A stretch of 44,141 nucleotides of DNA. Source: VFMC01 sp037130535 (GTDB taxonomy: Bacteria > Actinomycetota > Acidimicrobiia > Acidimicrobiales > Ilumatobacteraceae). Below, piece by piece: positions 1 through 8,546 of the stretch (positions within the stretch are counted from its first letter, which is position 1; every line of letters begins with the position of its first letter). The DNA is taken from NCBI GenBank assembly GCA_037130535.1, contig JBAXSU010000004.1, positions 1-44,141 of the forward strand, in the 5' to 3' direction. The position numbers and the translations under genes are program-made. The notes under the pieces were generated by a model that was not told the origin of the DNA, did not search any database, and was given only the letters and a program-made list of their open reading frames with translations.

Positions 1-1158
1 GGCGCGGTTCGACGCGAGACCGAGACCGAGAAACGCGCCCCGCTGGTGGCGATCGAACTGGGGCGCCATCGACCCGACCAGCCACGGGAGGAACAGCACT
101 CCGTTGGCACCGGGTGGCATCGTTGCAGCGGTAGCGACGACTCGTTCGAAGGCGTCGGCCGGCCTGGGGTCGGTGAGGCCGTCGTCGGGGTACACGACGT
201 TGTTGACGAACACGTCGAGCGCCTTGCCGCCGGTGCCGTTCTCGGCGATGAGCACGTACCGACCGGGTACCGGGCTGGGTGCACTGGTGATGGCGTGGGC
301 GAGGTCTTCACGCTTGCCCGCCACATGGGCCAGCACCACCGCAGTGGTGCCGATCATCAACCCCCGCGTGCTGTCGTCGATGGCGCCGGTGCCCACCGCC
401 GAGGTCGTGGTGTCGATCGTGCCGCCCATGGCCATCGCCGCCGTGGTGATACCGAGGTGCTCGGCAGCATCCGCGGTGACCCGACCGCGGGGCACACCGA
501 AGGGCTGCAGCACCGGCAAACGCGACGCGTCGACCCCCGCTCGGGCCAGCAGTTCATCGCTGTACTCAGCCGTGTTCCACGCTCGGTTGTCGATCAACAG
601 CAACGGGAAGGCCGTGTTCTGGTTCGCTGCCACCACTCCGGTGATGCGGGCGAGGAGATGATCGACGGGTTGCACCAGCGCGGCTGCCTTGTGCCACACG
701 TCGGGCCAGCAGGTGCGGATGAAGGCCATCTGGCCCAGTACGTCGCCAGGCCCGGCAGGCATCCCGTGCCGCTCGACCCAGTACGCGAGCAACTCGCGCT
801 GCTCGGCGGCTTGCCGCGAGCCGAACGGGTGGTAGGCGCCGGTCCGCCCGTCCATCCACATGATGGCGTTGGCCACCGGCAGCCCACCGGCATCGACAGC
901 CACCGTGGAGTTGTACTGACTGGTCACAGCAACCAGGCCGACCTCGGCGGCGGCCGTTCCGGTTGTCTGGAGCGCCCGGCGGCTGCAGCGACCGATCACG
1001 TGCCACCACACCGCAGGGTCCTGCTCGGCGCCGTCGCCGGCGACGAGCACTGTCGGCAGACCCTCGCCCGCGCCACCGCGCACGACACCCTCGGGGTCGA
1101 CGACGGCCACCTTCACGCCCGAACTCCCCAGATCGATCGCCAGCACACATCGGCTCAT
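1..1158 (-). CDS. FGGY-family carbohydrate kinase (xylulokinase-like), C-terminus cut by window edge
   Basis: ATP-dependent sugar kinase of the FGGY family, acting in the cytoplasm on a sugar or polyol that cannot be named from sequence. The first residues contain the phosphate-1 loop of the actin-like fold (VLAIDLGSSGVKVAVVD). A WMDGR motif, typical of the FGGY substrate pocket, follows near residue 100, and GGTIDTTTSAVGTG sits where the catalytic aspartate lies. About 386 codons are present and the frame is still open at base 1; family members are near 500 residues, so roughly the last fifth is missing. The ATG at 1158 follows a GGGGGAGG ribosome site. It lies 109 nt after kynureninase on the same strand. 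Family assignment is firm; xylulokinase versus another FGGY substrate is open. Confidence 0.85.
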   Translation of the reverse strand, partial: MSRCVLAIDLGSSGVKVAVVDPEGVVRGGAGEGLPTVLVAGDGAEQDPAVWWHVIGRCSRRALQTTGTAAAEVGLVAVTSQYNSTVAVDAGGLPVANAIMWMDGRTGAYHPFGSRQAAEQRELLAYWVERHGMPAGPGDVLGQMAFIRTCWPDVWHKAAALVQPVDHLLARITGVVAANQNTAFPLLLIDNRAWNTAEYSDELLARAGVDASRLPVLQPFGVPRGRVTADAAEHLGITTAAMAMGGTIDTTTSAVGTGAIDDSTRGLMIGTTAVVLAHVAGKREDLAHAITSAPSPVPGRYVLIAENGTGGKALDVFVNNVVYPDDGLTDPRPADAFERVVATAATMPPGANGVLFLPWLVGSMAPQFDRHQRGAFLGLGLASNRA

Positions 1159-1267
1159 CGCAGCACCTCCCCCGGTCGACTCGTCGCGGTCCTCGCCATC
1201 GCCACAGTAACGGTGGCCGCTCCGTCCGGTCCTGTGCAGCACGACGGCCGCACGACTGGCGTGGTGA

Positions 1268-2443
1268 TCAGCCGACGACGAGGCGGGCGATGTGCTCGAT
1301 GCCGTCGTGCACGTCGACGAACCGCGTGGTGAGCGGCGACATACCCAGGCGCACGATGTCGGGCTCGCGGAAGTCGGGGATGACACCGCACTCGTCGATG
1401 AGTCGCCGGCACAACTGCCGCGCCTGGGGGTGCACCACCGAGATGTGCCCACCGCGGCGCGATGCCTCACGCGGGGTGCAGGTGCTGAGGCCCCACTGGT
1501 CGCACAGGTCGATACCGAACCCGGTGAGGGCAGTCGCCTTGGCGGCAATGGCATCGATGCCGGCATCGGCCGACACCGAGATGCCGGCGTCGGCAGCGGC
1601 CAGCGCCAGGATCGACGGCGTGCCGATGAGCATGCGCCCGATGTCGGGGCGGGGTTGGTACTCGGGCCCCATCGCGAACTGTTCGCGTTGGCTGAACCAT
1701 CCCCAGATCGGCTGGGTGAGTTCGGCCTGCAGCTCCCGCGCCACGTAGGTGAACGCCGGTGCCCCGGGTCCGCCGTTCAAGAACTTGTAGGTGCAACCCA
1801 CGGCCAACTGGGCACCGGCACCGTGCAGGTCGACCGCAAGCACCCCGGCCGCGTGCGACAGGTCCCAGATCACCAACGCTCCCGATGCCGTGGCGCGGGC
1901 TGTCTCGGTGGCGATGTCGACCACCTCGGCGGTGCGGTAGTCGACCATCGACCGCACCACCACGGCCACGTCGTCGAGCCCGTCGAAGCCGTGGCGCACC
2001 GTGCGGCCGGTGGCAGCGGCGATGCCGTCGACGATGTAGCGATCGCTCGGGAAGTCGTGCGCATCGATGGCGATGACCGCTCGGTCGGGCCGCAGCGCAA
2101 GGGCACCGTGGACCAACTGGTACAGGTTCACGCTCGTCGAGTCGTGTACGGCCACCTCGCCGTCGGCCGCGCCGATGAGGGGTGCCAGTCGATCGCCCAC
2201 ACGCTGAGGCAGGTCGAGCCAGTGATCCCACGAGCGAATCAGGTCGCGCGCCCATTCGCCGCGAACCACGAAGTCGAGTCGCTCGATCGTGCGCAGCGGT
2301 GTGCGCCCGAGCGAGTTGCCGTCGAGGTAGATCAGGTCGCGTCCGGCGAGCCCCGGTGCGGTGAGATCGAACTGGTCGCGCCACGCGGCAAGCGGGTCGA
2401 TTGCGTCGAGGGCGAGGGCCCGCTCGCGGGTGGTGTCGGTCAT
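1268..2443 (-). CDS. kynU: Kynureninase
   Basis: PLP enzyme that splits L-kynurenine into anthranilate and alanine (or 3-hydroxykynurenine into 3-hydroxyanthranilate) in tryptophan breakdown. The 391-residue protein has the family's YLDGNSLG motif near residue 39, an aspartate-bearing VIWDLSHAAG strand near 191-200, and the Schiff-base lysine at about residue 220 in CTYKFLNGGPG. Length is normal for the family. I start at ATG 2443 (MTDTTRERAL); 23 further in-frame codons lie upstream but look non-coding and would overlap the neighbour. It begins 13 nt after the stop of the upstream membrane protein, so it is probably co-transcribed. No other kynurenine-pathway gene (kynA, kynB) is in the window. 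Confidence 0.93.
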   Translation of the reverse strand: MTDTTRERALALDAIDPLAAWRDQFDLTAPGLAGRDLIYLDGNSLGRTPLRTIERLDFVVRGEWARDLIRSWDHWLDLPQRVGDRLAPLIGAADGEVAVHDSTSVNLYQLVHGALALRPDRAVIAIDAHDFPSDRYIVDGIAAATGRTVRHGFDGLDDVAVVVRSMVDYRTAEVVDIATETARATASGALVIWDLSHAAGVLAVDLHGAGAQLAVGCTYKFLNGGPGAPAFTYVARELQAELTQPIWGWFSQREQFAMGPEYQPRPDIGRMLIGTPSILALAAADAGISVSADAGIDAIAAKATALTGFGIDLCDQWGLSTCTPREASRRGGHISVVHPQARQLCRRLIDECGVIPDFREPDIVRLGMSPLTTRFVDVHDGIEHIARLVVG

Positions 2444-2456
2444 TGCAGCGACGCCG

Positions 2457-3698
2457 TCACGCCGTGCCGGTCTCGCGCCGGCCGGCCAGCAGCACCACAC
2501 CACCCGCGGCAAGCACGAGCGCGGCGATGATCGGCAGCAGGGTGAGGCCGAACATCACGATCGTCAAGACGGCGAGGCCGAAGGCCACCGTCGCGCTCAG
2601 TTCGCGGTTCGCCACGAGCACCGACCCGGCCGATCCACCGGCCGAACCGGCGCGTGCGCGGAGTCGCTGCGCCGTCGGACCGGTGCCGGTGAGCAGCATC
2701 ACCGCTGCAGCGATGAGTCCGAGCACCACCAGGAGGGTGACGACCGCGACCAGGCCGCTGGCCAAGTCTTCGAGCGCCGAGGCGAGCGCCTGACGGGCAC
2801 CGGGATTGATGACCAGGTTGGGTGTGCGCGCCAGCGCCTGCTTGATGGCGGTGCGGGCGATGAGCATGACCGCTGCGCTGGCGAGGCCGAGCACGAGGAT
2901 GGCCCGCCGACGGCGGTTGGCAAGAAGGATCGACGCTGCGAACGCCACCACGGTGATGACGAGGATGACCACGATCGCCCGCTTCACGAGCACCACTACT
3001 TGCTGCGCCTGCTGCACCACTTGGCTCGCCTCGGCAACAGCATCACCCTCGAAGACGGTGAGTTGGCCGAACCCGTCGGGCAGGTCGCGGCCGAAGGTGG
3101 CTTCGAGCGCGCCGATCTGCTGCACGGGGTCGCCCGCCGCGCTGAGGTCGGGCAGGGTGACGTCGGTGAGCAGGCCGAGTTTCTGGATCTGGGCGAACCC
3201 CAGCGCCACGATGGGAAGCATGTTGAGGGTGACCTTGCCATCGCTGACCGAGACACCGTCGAACAGACCGTCGCCGTTGAGCACATTCATCAGTTGTGCA
3301 TGCCCTGTGCGGACGATCCCCACCAGCACCGCCTGAACACCCGGCTTCTGCAGCAGTTCGGCCAACTGACCCTCGACGAACTCGCGGGCTCCGCCCACGA
3401 TCACGCCCGACAACGGATCGAGCTTGTCGGGCAGCTGCTCTTGGAGCAGCGCATTCAGATCGACGATGGTGAACAACTGGTCGGCCACATAGGTCGACAC
3501 CGACGCCGCGGCCTCCGGCTGCTGGATGGCCTTCTCGGCAGCGCTCGCCACCTTGTCGCTGTCGAACAGAATGCCGTTGGCCCACACCGCAACGGTGCTG
3601 GCGAACAGACCCACCACTGCGATGATGCCGAAGATGACGGCGAAGACCGTGCGGATTCGCGAGGTCTCGCGGGCCTTGGGCTGGGGTTCGTCGCTCAT
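2457..3698 (-). CDS. Multi-spanning membrane protein of unknown function
   Basis: A 413-residue membrane protein. A charged cytoplasmic N-terminus is followed by one transmembrane helix (about residues 18-40), then a roughly 190-residue, probably extracytoplasmic, helical region. This contains a segment of the type AEKAIQQPEAAASVSTYVAD, which resembles a recurring actinobacterial membrane-protein family. About four more hydrophobic helices follow toward the C-terminus. I see no catalytic motif and assign no function. The start has a clear GGGAG ribosome site 6-10 nt upstream. The downstream kynureninase begins 13 nt after its stop, and the HerA-like ATPase gene ends 71 nt upstream; a candidate TAGCCT hexamer lies at about 3726-3731 in that gap. 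Confidence 0.75.
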   Translation of the reverse strand: MSDEPQPKARETSRIRTVFAVIFGIIAVVGLFASTVAVWANGILFDSDKVASAAEKAIQQPEAAASVSTYVADQLFTIVDLNALLQEQLPDKLDPLSGVIVGGAREFVEGQLAELLQKPGVQAVLVGIVRTGHAQLMNVLNGDGLFDGVSVSDGKVTLNMLPIVALGFAQIQKLGLLTDVTLPDLSAAGDPVQQIGALEATFGRDLPDGFGQLTVFEGDAVAEASQVVQQAQQVVVLVKRAIVVILVITVVAFAASILLANRRRRAILVLGLASAAVMLIARTAIKQALARTPNLVINPGARQALASALEDLASGLVAVVTLLVVLGLIAAAVMLLTGTGPTAQRLRARAGSAGGSAGSVLVANRELSATVAFGLAVLTIVMFGLTLLPIIAALVLAAGGVVLLAGRRETGTA

Positions 3699-3769
3699 GG
3701 AAATCTCCCTCGGGATGGTGGTGGCAGGCTAGTCGTTGTGCCCGCTCGACACCGTGAGATGGCAAGTGA

Positions 3770-5449
3770 TCACTGGGGCCTCGCCCAGTCGGTGGGCAGG
3801 TCGGCGCCGCCTTCGGGGGTGAGGCGCGAACCCATGCGCAGGCGCAGCGGCGTGGGGGTGACCGGCCCGGCGGCCAGCATCTCACCCAGACCGAACGACG
3901 ACGCCTCGGCGATCATCGGCGCCGGAACGTGCGAGAACACCGTCTCGAGCTGGCGCAGATCGTCGGTCGAGTTCACCCGCATCAACAGCAGGTTGTCGCA
4001 CTGCGAGACCACGTTGGGGTGCACCTTCTGCGGCCGCTGGGTGGCGAGCAACAGGTGGATACCGAACTTGCGACCCTCCCCGGCGATCCATATCGCGAGC
4101 TCCGTGACCGCCCGACCCAATTCGGTGGCGGCAGCGGGCGGGCAGATGTTATGCGCCTCGTCCATCACGATCAGGACCGACCGCCGCTGCTCGCGTCGCC
4201 GCATCAGACCGAGCAGGCCGAGCGACACGATCTCACGCTCGTGGGCGTGCTCGAGCGAACCGGTGTCGAGGACCACCACCCGCCAGTCGGCGCCGATGTC
4301 GACGAGCGAGGCGCCCCCCTCGGGCGCCCACACACCCCACCCGCCGACGCCGAGGTTGACGATGCGTTGCGCCAGGCGCCGACTCGGTTCGTCGAGTCGC
4401 GCCCGCAGCACGGCCTCGACCGCAGCGATGCCATAGCGGACACCGCCGAGCGAGTGGATGGCGTCGATGAACGCGCTGAACTCGTCGCTGTCGGCGATGG
4501 GGTCGAGCCCCAAGGTGAGCGCCTGCTCGCCGATGGTGAGGTCGCTGAGGTGGATCTGCAGCGGCATGTCGGCACCCGCGCCACGGCGGGCCACCACCAC
4601 CCGGCCGGCATCGGCATGGCGGCGGCGCAGGGCGGCTTCATCACGCTTCGACAGGGGTCGTTCGCGCCCCCGGTTCAGGTCGGCCGTCGAACGGAGTTCG
4701 CCGAGGTGCACGTGGTCGGAGTTCGGGTCGATGATCACCATCGGCAGCGTCGTCTCCAGCAGCAACTGCTCCAACAGCACGCCCATCGAGTAGGTCTTCC
4801 CCGAGCCCGACTGTCCGCACAGGAAGGTGTGGCGCGAGAACCCCGCGGCACGTAAACGCGCGGGCACCTCGGCCTGCACCAGGTTGCCGACGGCGAGTGC
4901 CGTGCTGCCCACAGCTGCTGCCGCCGTGATCGAGGCGATGTCGGCTGCAGCAGCGCTGGCCATCACCGCCTGGGCGAACGGGGCGACGCCTCCGGCGACC
5001 AGACCATCGGGCGTGAGCCGTCCCAGCACGCGGCCGGTTCCTTCGACGAAGCGAGCAGTCATGTCGAGGCTGGCGCTGCGAACCATGCTGCCGGCTCCGG
5101 GCGTCGAGGCGTCGACCACATCACTGAATGCCTGGGCATCGACATCGACTCGGGCGAGCGAGCGTTCGGCGAGGTGCCGTTCGTGCACCTGCACCAGCAG
5201 TCGGCTGCCGTCGTCGAGGTCGCCGTCGTCGAGGTCGCCGTCGTTGAGGTCGCCGTCGTTGAGGTCGATGGTGAGGAAGCCACCGATGTCGACCTCCAGA
5301 TCGAAGCCGGCAACGAACACCACCTCACGTCCGTTCACCGACCACGCCCGCGGATCGGGGCGCAGTTCATGCATCAGCCGCCGGCCCACCGCATAGGCGC
5401 GGTCGTGCGACGACTGGGTGGGTGGGGTGCTGCGCGGGTGGGTGCTCAT
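3770..5449 (-). CDS. HerA-like (DUF87/FtsK-superfamily) ATPase
   Basis: A 559-residue ATPase of the HerA/DUF87 type, a family of hexameric DNA-pumping motors. A variable N-terminal domain contains an acidic repeat (residues about 62-81), followed by Walker A GQSGSGKT at about 212-219, Walker B in SVLIVMDEAHNICPP, and the sensor-like TQRPQKVHPNVVSQCDN. ATG 5449 is chosen because GAGGAG lies 7 nt upstream and the codons further upstream run into the divergent channel gene's promoter and coding region. Archaeal HerA works with the NurA nuclease, and other HerA-like proteins pair with defence effectors; no partner of either kind is adjacent, so its process is unknown. It is divergent from the K+ channel-like gene. 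Confidence 0.87.
   Translation of the reverse strand: MSTHPRSTPPTQSSHDRAYAVGRRLMHELRPDPRAWSVNGREVVFVAGFDLEVDIGGFLTIDLNDGDLNDGDLDDGDLDDGSRLLVQVHERHLAERSLARVDVDAQAFSDVVDASTPGAGSMVRSASLDMTARFVEGTGRVLGRLTPDGLVAGGVAPFAQAVMASAAAADIASITAAAAVGSTALAVGNLVQAEVPARLRAAGFSRHTFLCGQSGSGKTYSMGVLLEQLLLETTLPMVIIDPNSDHVHLGELRSTADLNRGRERPLSKRDEAALRRRHADAGRVVVARRGAGADMPLQIHLSDLTIGEQALTLGLDPIADSDEFSAFIDAIHSLGGVRYGIAAVEAVLRARLDEPSRRLAQRIVNLGVGGWGVWAPEGGASLVDIGADWRVVVLDTGSLEHAHEREIVSLGLLGLMRRREQRRSVLIVMDEAHNICPPAAATELGRAVTELAIWIAGEGRKFGIHLLLATQRPQKVHPNVVSQCDNLLLMRVNSTDDLRQLETVFSHVPAPMIAEASSFGLGEMLAAGPVTPTPLRLRMGSRLTPEGGADLPTDWARPQ
5207..5266 (-). repeat. Four tandem 15-bp units inside the HerA-like gene
   Basis: Units at 5207-5221, 5222-5236, 5237-5251 and 5252-5266 differ only by one C/T position (GTCGTCGAG versus GTCGTTGAG). 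On the minus strand they encode DLNDG twice and then DLDDG twice. Unit length is a multiple of three, so copy-number change would keep the frame. Confidence 0.93.
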
Positions 5450-5531
5450 GATGGGCTCCTCATCGGGCCGGCCGCTGTCGAGTGCGTCGGTTCGGCGGTC
5501 GTGGTCGTCGTAGCGAAATGCGACGTGACAG

Positions 5532-5537
5532 TAGTGT
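5532..5537 (+). promoter_or_regulatory. Candidate -10 hexamer TAGTGT of a leaderless promoter
   Basis: TAGTGT ends exactly 6 nt before the GTG start at 5544. This fits the TANNNT element of actinobacterial leaderless transcripts, in which transcription begins at the start codon. No Shine-Dalgarno sequence is seen before this start. Confidence 0.55.
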
Positions 5538-5543
5538 CGCTCC

Positions 5544-6242
5544 GTGGCCACCGACACCTCCCCCAGCCGAGCCACTGCTGGTATCCGCCGCTGGTGGCTG
5601 ATGGGTCGCGACCGGTACGGCATCGGTCTGGTACTCATCTTCGTCACCGTTGTGTGCTTGGCGCTCACCAACAGGTCGCGCTGGATGGCCGCCGTCGTCG
5701 TGAGTGTCGAGGCAGTCACCCTCCTGCTACTGCTCGCTGCCTCGGCGATGCCGTTCCGCCGCATGCGCTGGGCGGCCGGGTTCGTGGGGGTGTGCGTGGC
5801 GGCCGTGTGGCTGGGGGCGCTGCTCGGTCGTGACGGCAGTTGGACCATCCCCGCGATCGGAGCCGCAATGGTGCTCATCGCGCCCTCCTCCATCGTGAGG
5901 CACCTCCGCGAACGCCCGAAGGTCGACGGCCCGATGGTGTATGGCTCGCTGTGCCTCTACCTGCTCGCCGGCCTGTTCTACGCCAGCGTGTACGGCATCA
6001 TCGACGGCGCATCGACGCAGCCGTTCTTCCTCCAGATCGACGAGGCCCGGTCGGTCGACTTCGTCTACTTCAGCTTCGTCACCCTGGCCACGCTCGGCTA
6101 CGGCGACCTCACCCCACGCGGCGACCTCGGCCGCATGCTGGCTGTCACCGAGACGCTCATCGGCCAGCTCTACCTGGTGGGCGCGGTGGCCATCGTGGTG
6201 TCGAACCTGGGCAAGACCCGCGTGCCGCGCGACCGCGACTGA
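5544..6242 (+). CDS. Potassium channel-like membrane protein (Ion_trans_2 pore)
   Basis: A 232-residue integral membrane protein with the K+ selectivity filter TLGYGD at residues about 183-188, preceded by a pore helix (FVYFSFVTLA) and followed by a final transmembrane helix (TETLIGQLYLVGAVAIVVSNL). About four hydrophobic helices precede the pore, so the layout is voltage-channel-like with a reduced sensor rather than a bare two-helix channel. No RCK/TrkA-N regulatory domain is fused; the tail is only about a dozen residues. It probably conducts K+ passively. The GTG start is set by the TAGTGT hexamer 6 nt upstream. Its stop lies 2 nt from the end of the convergent CoA-transferase gene. Confidence 0.85.
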   Translation: MATDTSPSRATAGIRRWWLMGRDRYGIGLVLIFVTVVCLALTNRSRWMAAVVVSVEAVTLLLLLAASAMPFRRMRWAAGFVGVCVAAVWLGALLGRDGSWTIPAIGAAMVLIAPSSIVRHLRERPKVDGPMVYGSLCLYLLAGLFYASVYGIIDGASTQPFFLQIDEARSVDFVYFSFVTLATLGYGDLTPRGDLGRMLAVTETLIGQLYLVGAVAIVVSNLGKTRVPRDRD

Positions 6243-6243
6243 C

Positions 6244-7506
6244 TCAGTTCGAAGGCACGCGACTCGACAACACACCTCGCTCGACGAGGCCGTCGAGTGC
6301 TGCGTCGTCGAGGCTCAGCAACTCGGCCAGCACCGCGCGGTTGTCTTCACCGCGGTATCGCGGTTCTCCGCCGGTGGCCACGTCGCTGCCGGCGAAGCGC
6401 CATGGCGCGTTGGGAATGCGCACCCGACCGTCGCCGCGGTCGCTCACCGACACGGTGACCTCACGCTCGCGAGCCCAGTCGGTGTCGCAGATCTCGCGCA
6501 CCGACCGCAGCACGCCGGTGGCCAGGCCGTGGGCGGCGAACGCCTCCTCGATGGCCTCCGGACTCGGCATCGTGGCCGCCCAGGCCCGCATCAGGTCGAG
6601 CAGCGCGCCGTAGTTGGTGAGGCGCGTGGGCACATCGGCGAAACGCGGGTCGTCGGCCAGGTCGGGGCGGCCCATCCCGGCGATGAACCGGTCGAACGTG
6701 CCGCGCTCGGCCGGGTGGCCGCTCACCACCACCATCTGGCCATCGGCGGCGGTGAGCACCGGGTAGTCGCCGGGGCGGAAGCTGCGAATCCAGTCCGGCC
6801 GCACCTCACCGTCCCACAGGTGGTCGTGGGCGTGCTCGTTCACGTACAGCAGAGTCTGAGCCATCGACACATCCACCCAGTCGCCGCGGCCGGTGCGCTC
6901 GCGCTGGTACAGCGCGGCCAGGATGCCCGACGCGCACTCGAGCGATGTGTACACGTCGCCGTGACTGTGCGGGTCGTTCGAGTAGTGGGTGCGGCCGTCG
7001 TGTTCCACCGTGCCGCGGGCGTCGCCCTGAGCCTTGGTGATGCCCGCCTCGGCGCCCACCACGGGGGCATAGGCGCGCCGACCCACCCACGGCCCGGTCT
7101 GGCCGTAGCCGCTGATCGACGCGTAGACGATGCGTGGGTTGCGGGCCGATACGGCCTCGTAGCCCAGGCCCATTCGGGCGGCCACGCCGGGGCGGAAGTT
7201 CTCGACGAACACATCACACTGTTCTGCTAGGGCGAGCAGCAGTTCGCGCGCCTCGGGCTGGTCCATGTCGAGGCTGATGTTGCGCTTGCCGGTGTTCTGC
7301 TGGATGAAGTAGCTGGCGAGGCTGTTCACCCGCGGATTGGCGAAGCGGGTCATGTCGCCGTCGGGCGGCTCGACCTTGATCACCTCGGCGCCGAGGTCGC
7401 AGAGCATGCGGGTGCAGTGCGGCCCACTGAGCACACGGGTGAGGTCGAGCACCCGGACACCGCTCAGCGGGCCAGGTCGGGAGGTTGCAGCAGACACGTC
7501 GGTCAC
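6244..7506 (-). CDS. CaiB/BaiF family (family III) CoA-transferase
   Basis: A 420-residue family III CoA-transferase, which moves CoA between carboxylic acids through an aspartyl-CoA intermediate. Visible features are the N-terminal GVRVLDLTRVLSGP, the CoA-binding GAEVIKVEPPDGD, the segment KRNISLDM, and the likely catalytic aspartate in SHGDVYTSL, before the conserved ILAALYQRERTGRG. Substrates cannot be named. The GTG start at 7506 (VTDVSAATS) precedes the first conserved motif by about 20 residues and has TACGGT 8 nt upstream. It is divergent from an SDR gene 96 bp away; such pairs often serve acyl-CoA or racemisation pathways, but that is inference. Confidence 0.9.
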   Translation of the reverse strand: MTDVSAATSRPGPLSGVRVLDLTRVLSGPHCTRMLCDLGAEVIKVEPPDGDMTRFANPRVNSLASYFIQQNTGKRNISLDMDQPEARELLLALAEQCDVFVENFRPGVAARMGLGYEAVSARNPRIVYASISGYGQTGPWVGRRAYAPVVGAEAGITKAQGDARGTVEHDGRTHYSNDPHSHGDVYTSLECASGILAALYQRERTGRGDWVDVSMAQTLLYVNEHAHDHLWDGEVRPDWIRSFRPGDYPVLTAADGQMVVVSGHPAERGTFDRFIAGMGRPDLADDPRFADVPTRLTNYGALLDLMRAWAATMPSPEAIEEAFAAHGLATGVLRSVREICDTDWAREREVTVSVSDRGDGRVRIPNAPWRFAGSDVATGGEPRYRGEDNRAVLAELLSLDDAALDGLVERGVLSSRVPSN

Positions 7507-7602
7507 GGGTGCGAACCGTACCCGTGCCGCCGCATCCTCGCGATACCGTCGCACTCGCCCGCCCTGTGCTGCACAGCACCAGCCCGCCGAGAGGATCGAG
7601 CC
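7507..7602. promoter_or_regulatory. Divergent promoter region between CoA-transferase and SDR genes
   Basis: A minus-strand TACGGT (7515-7520) lies 8 nt before the CoA-transferase GTG. A plus-strand TACCGT (7544-7549) could serve the SDR gene, whose ATG has a GAGAGGA ribosome site. An inverted repeat GTGCTG-CA-CAGCAC at 7566-7579 lies between that hexamer and the SDR start and could be an operator. Confidence 0.4.
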
Positions 7603-8445
7603 ATGAACGACACCGACGAGCGCCCGCTCAGCGGGCAGAGCGCCCTCGTCACCGGCGGTGGCAGCGGCATCGGCCTGGGCATCGCCCGCCACCTCGTACG
7701 CGACGGCGCGGCAGTGGTGCTGGCCGGCCGTTCCGCCGACCGACTGGCGGCGGGTGCCGAGTCGCTGCTGGCCGGGGGCGCCGAACCGGGCTTCGTGCAC
7801 ACCGTGGTGTGCGACGTCACCGACGAGGCCGCCGTGGTCGAGGCCTGTTCGGTGGCCGCCGGTGTGGGGCGCTTCACGATGTGCGTGGCCAACGCCGGCT
7901 TCGGCAGTGCGGCCCCCTTCCACCTCACCACGCTCGACGACTGGAACGCCGTCATCGGCACCAACCTCACCGGTGCCTTCCTCACCCTGAAGCACGCAGT
8001 TGTCGGCCTCGCTGCGAACGGCGGCGGATCCATCGTGGCCGTCAGCTCCATCGCTGCCCCGCTCACCCACCGCTTCATGACGGCCTACTCCGTGAGCAAG
8101 GCGGGTCTCGAGATGCTGGTGAAGCAGGTGGCCGACGAGTTGGGTGCCAGCGGCATCCGCTGCAACGCGGTGCGGCCAGGGCTGGTACCCACCGACGCCA
8201 CCGTCACGCTCACCACCACCGACGTCATCCGCGAGGACTATCTCGCCCAGATGCCGATCGCCCGTGTCGGTACCGACGACGACGTGGCCGCGCTGGTGCG
8301 CTTCCTGCTCGGGCCCGAGAGCACGTGGATCACCGGGCAGTGCATCGGTGTCGACGGCGGCCACTCGGTGCGGCGCGGCCCCGACATCACCCCAGTGATG
8401 GAGATGGTGTTCGGCCGCGACATCCGCCCCCACACCCCCCTCTGA
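7603..8445 (+). CDS. Short-chain dehydrogenase/reductase (SDR)
   Basis: A 280-residue classical SDR, an NAD(P)-dependent oxidoreductase of alcohols or ketones. The cofactor loop TGGGSGIG is at residues 17-24, the structural NAG motif at about 97-99, and the catalytic Ser (about 148-149) with Y162 and K166 (YSVSK). The C-terminal WITGQCIGVDGGHSVR is the usual SDR ending. ATG 7603 has a GAGAGGA ribosome site 8 nt upstream; the longer open frame upstream overlaps the neighbour's promoter and is not used. It diverges from the CoA-transferase, so it may act on the same acyl-CoA or keto-acid pathway. The exact substrate is not predictable. Confidence 0.9.
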   Translation: MNDTDERPLSGQSALVTGGGSGIGLGIARHLVRDGAAVVLAGRSADRLAAGAESLLAGGAEPGFVHTVVCDVTDEAAVVEACSVAAGVGRFTMCVANAGFGSAAPFHLTTLDDWNAVIGTNLTGAFLTLKHAVVGLAANGGGSIVAVSSIAAPLTHRFMTAYSVSKAGLEMLVKQVADELGASGIRCNAVRPGLVPTDATVTLTTTDVIREDYLAQMPIARVGTDDDVAALVRFLLGPESTWITGQCIGVDGGHSVRRGPDITPVMEMVFGRDIRPHTPL

Positions 8446-8534
8446 CCCACCTCGACCCCGATCCGGCCGCCTCCCCCGAGTTCAGTGTCGTGACACAGGG
8501 GGGCGCGGACGAACAGGGTCCCCCCGGGGCTGCC

Positions 8535-8540
8535 TAGGAT
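8535..8540 (+). promoter_or_regulatory. Candidate -10 hexamer TAGGAT of a leaderless promoter
   Basis: TAGGAT ends 6 nt before GTG 8547 of the alpha-mannosidase gene, the same spacing seen at seven other genes here. A GAGG overlaps the spacer but is too close to the start to be a good ribosome site. Confidence 0.55.
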
Positions 8541-8546
8541 CCGAGG

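Noticed and set aside
2361..4436. 691-codon plus-strand frame over the membrane protein and HerA-like genes
   Set aside because: It crosses two genes with intact motifs on the other strand; the product is His/Arg-rich and matches nothing.
3770..5449. HerA-like ATPase as part of a defence system (HerA with a SIR2 or DUF4297 effector) or HerA-NurA
   Set aside because: No nuclease, SIR2 or other effector lies next to it; neighbours are a membrane protein and a K+ channel-like gene.
8446..8546. Terminator in the SDR-mannosidase gap (GTGTC-GT-GACAC)
   Set aside because: A 5-bp stem is too short to support; the G/C runs nearby are expected in this composition.
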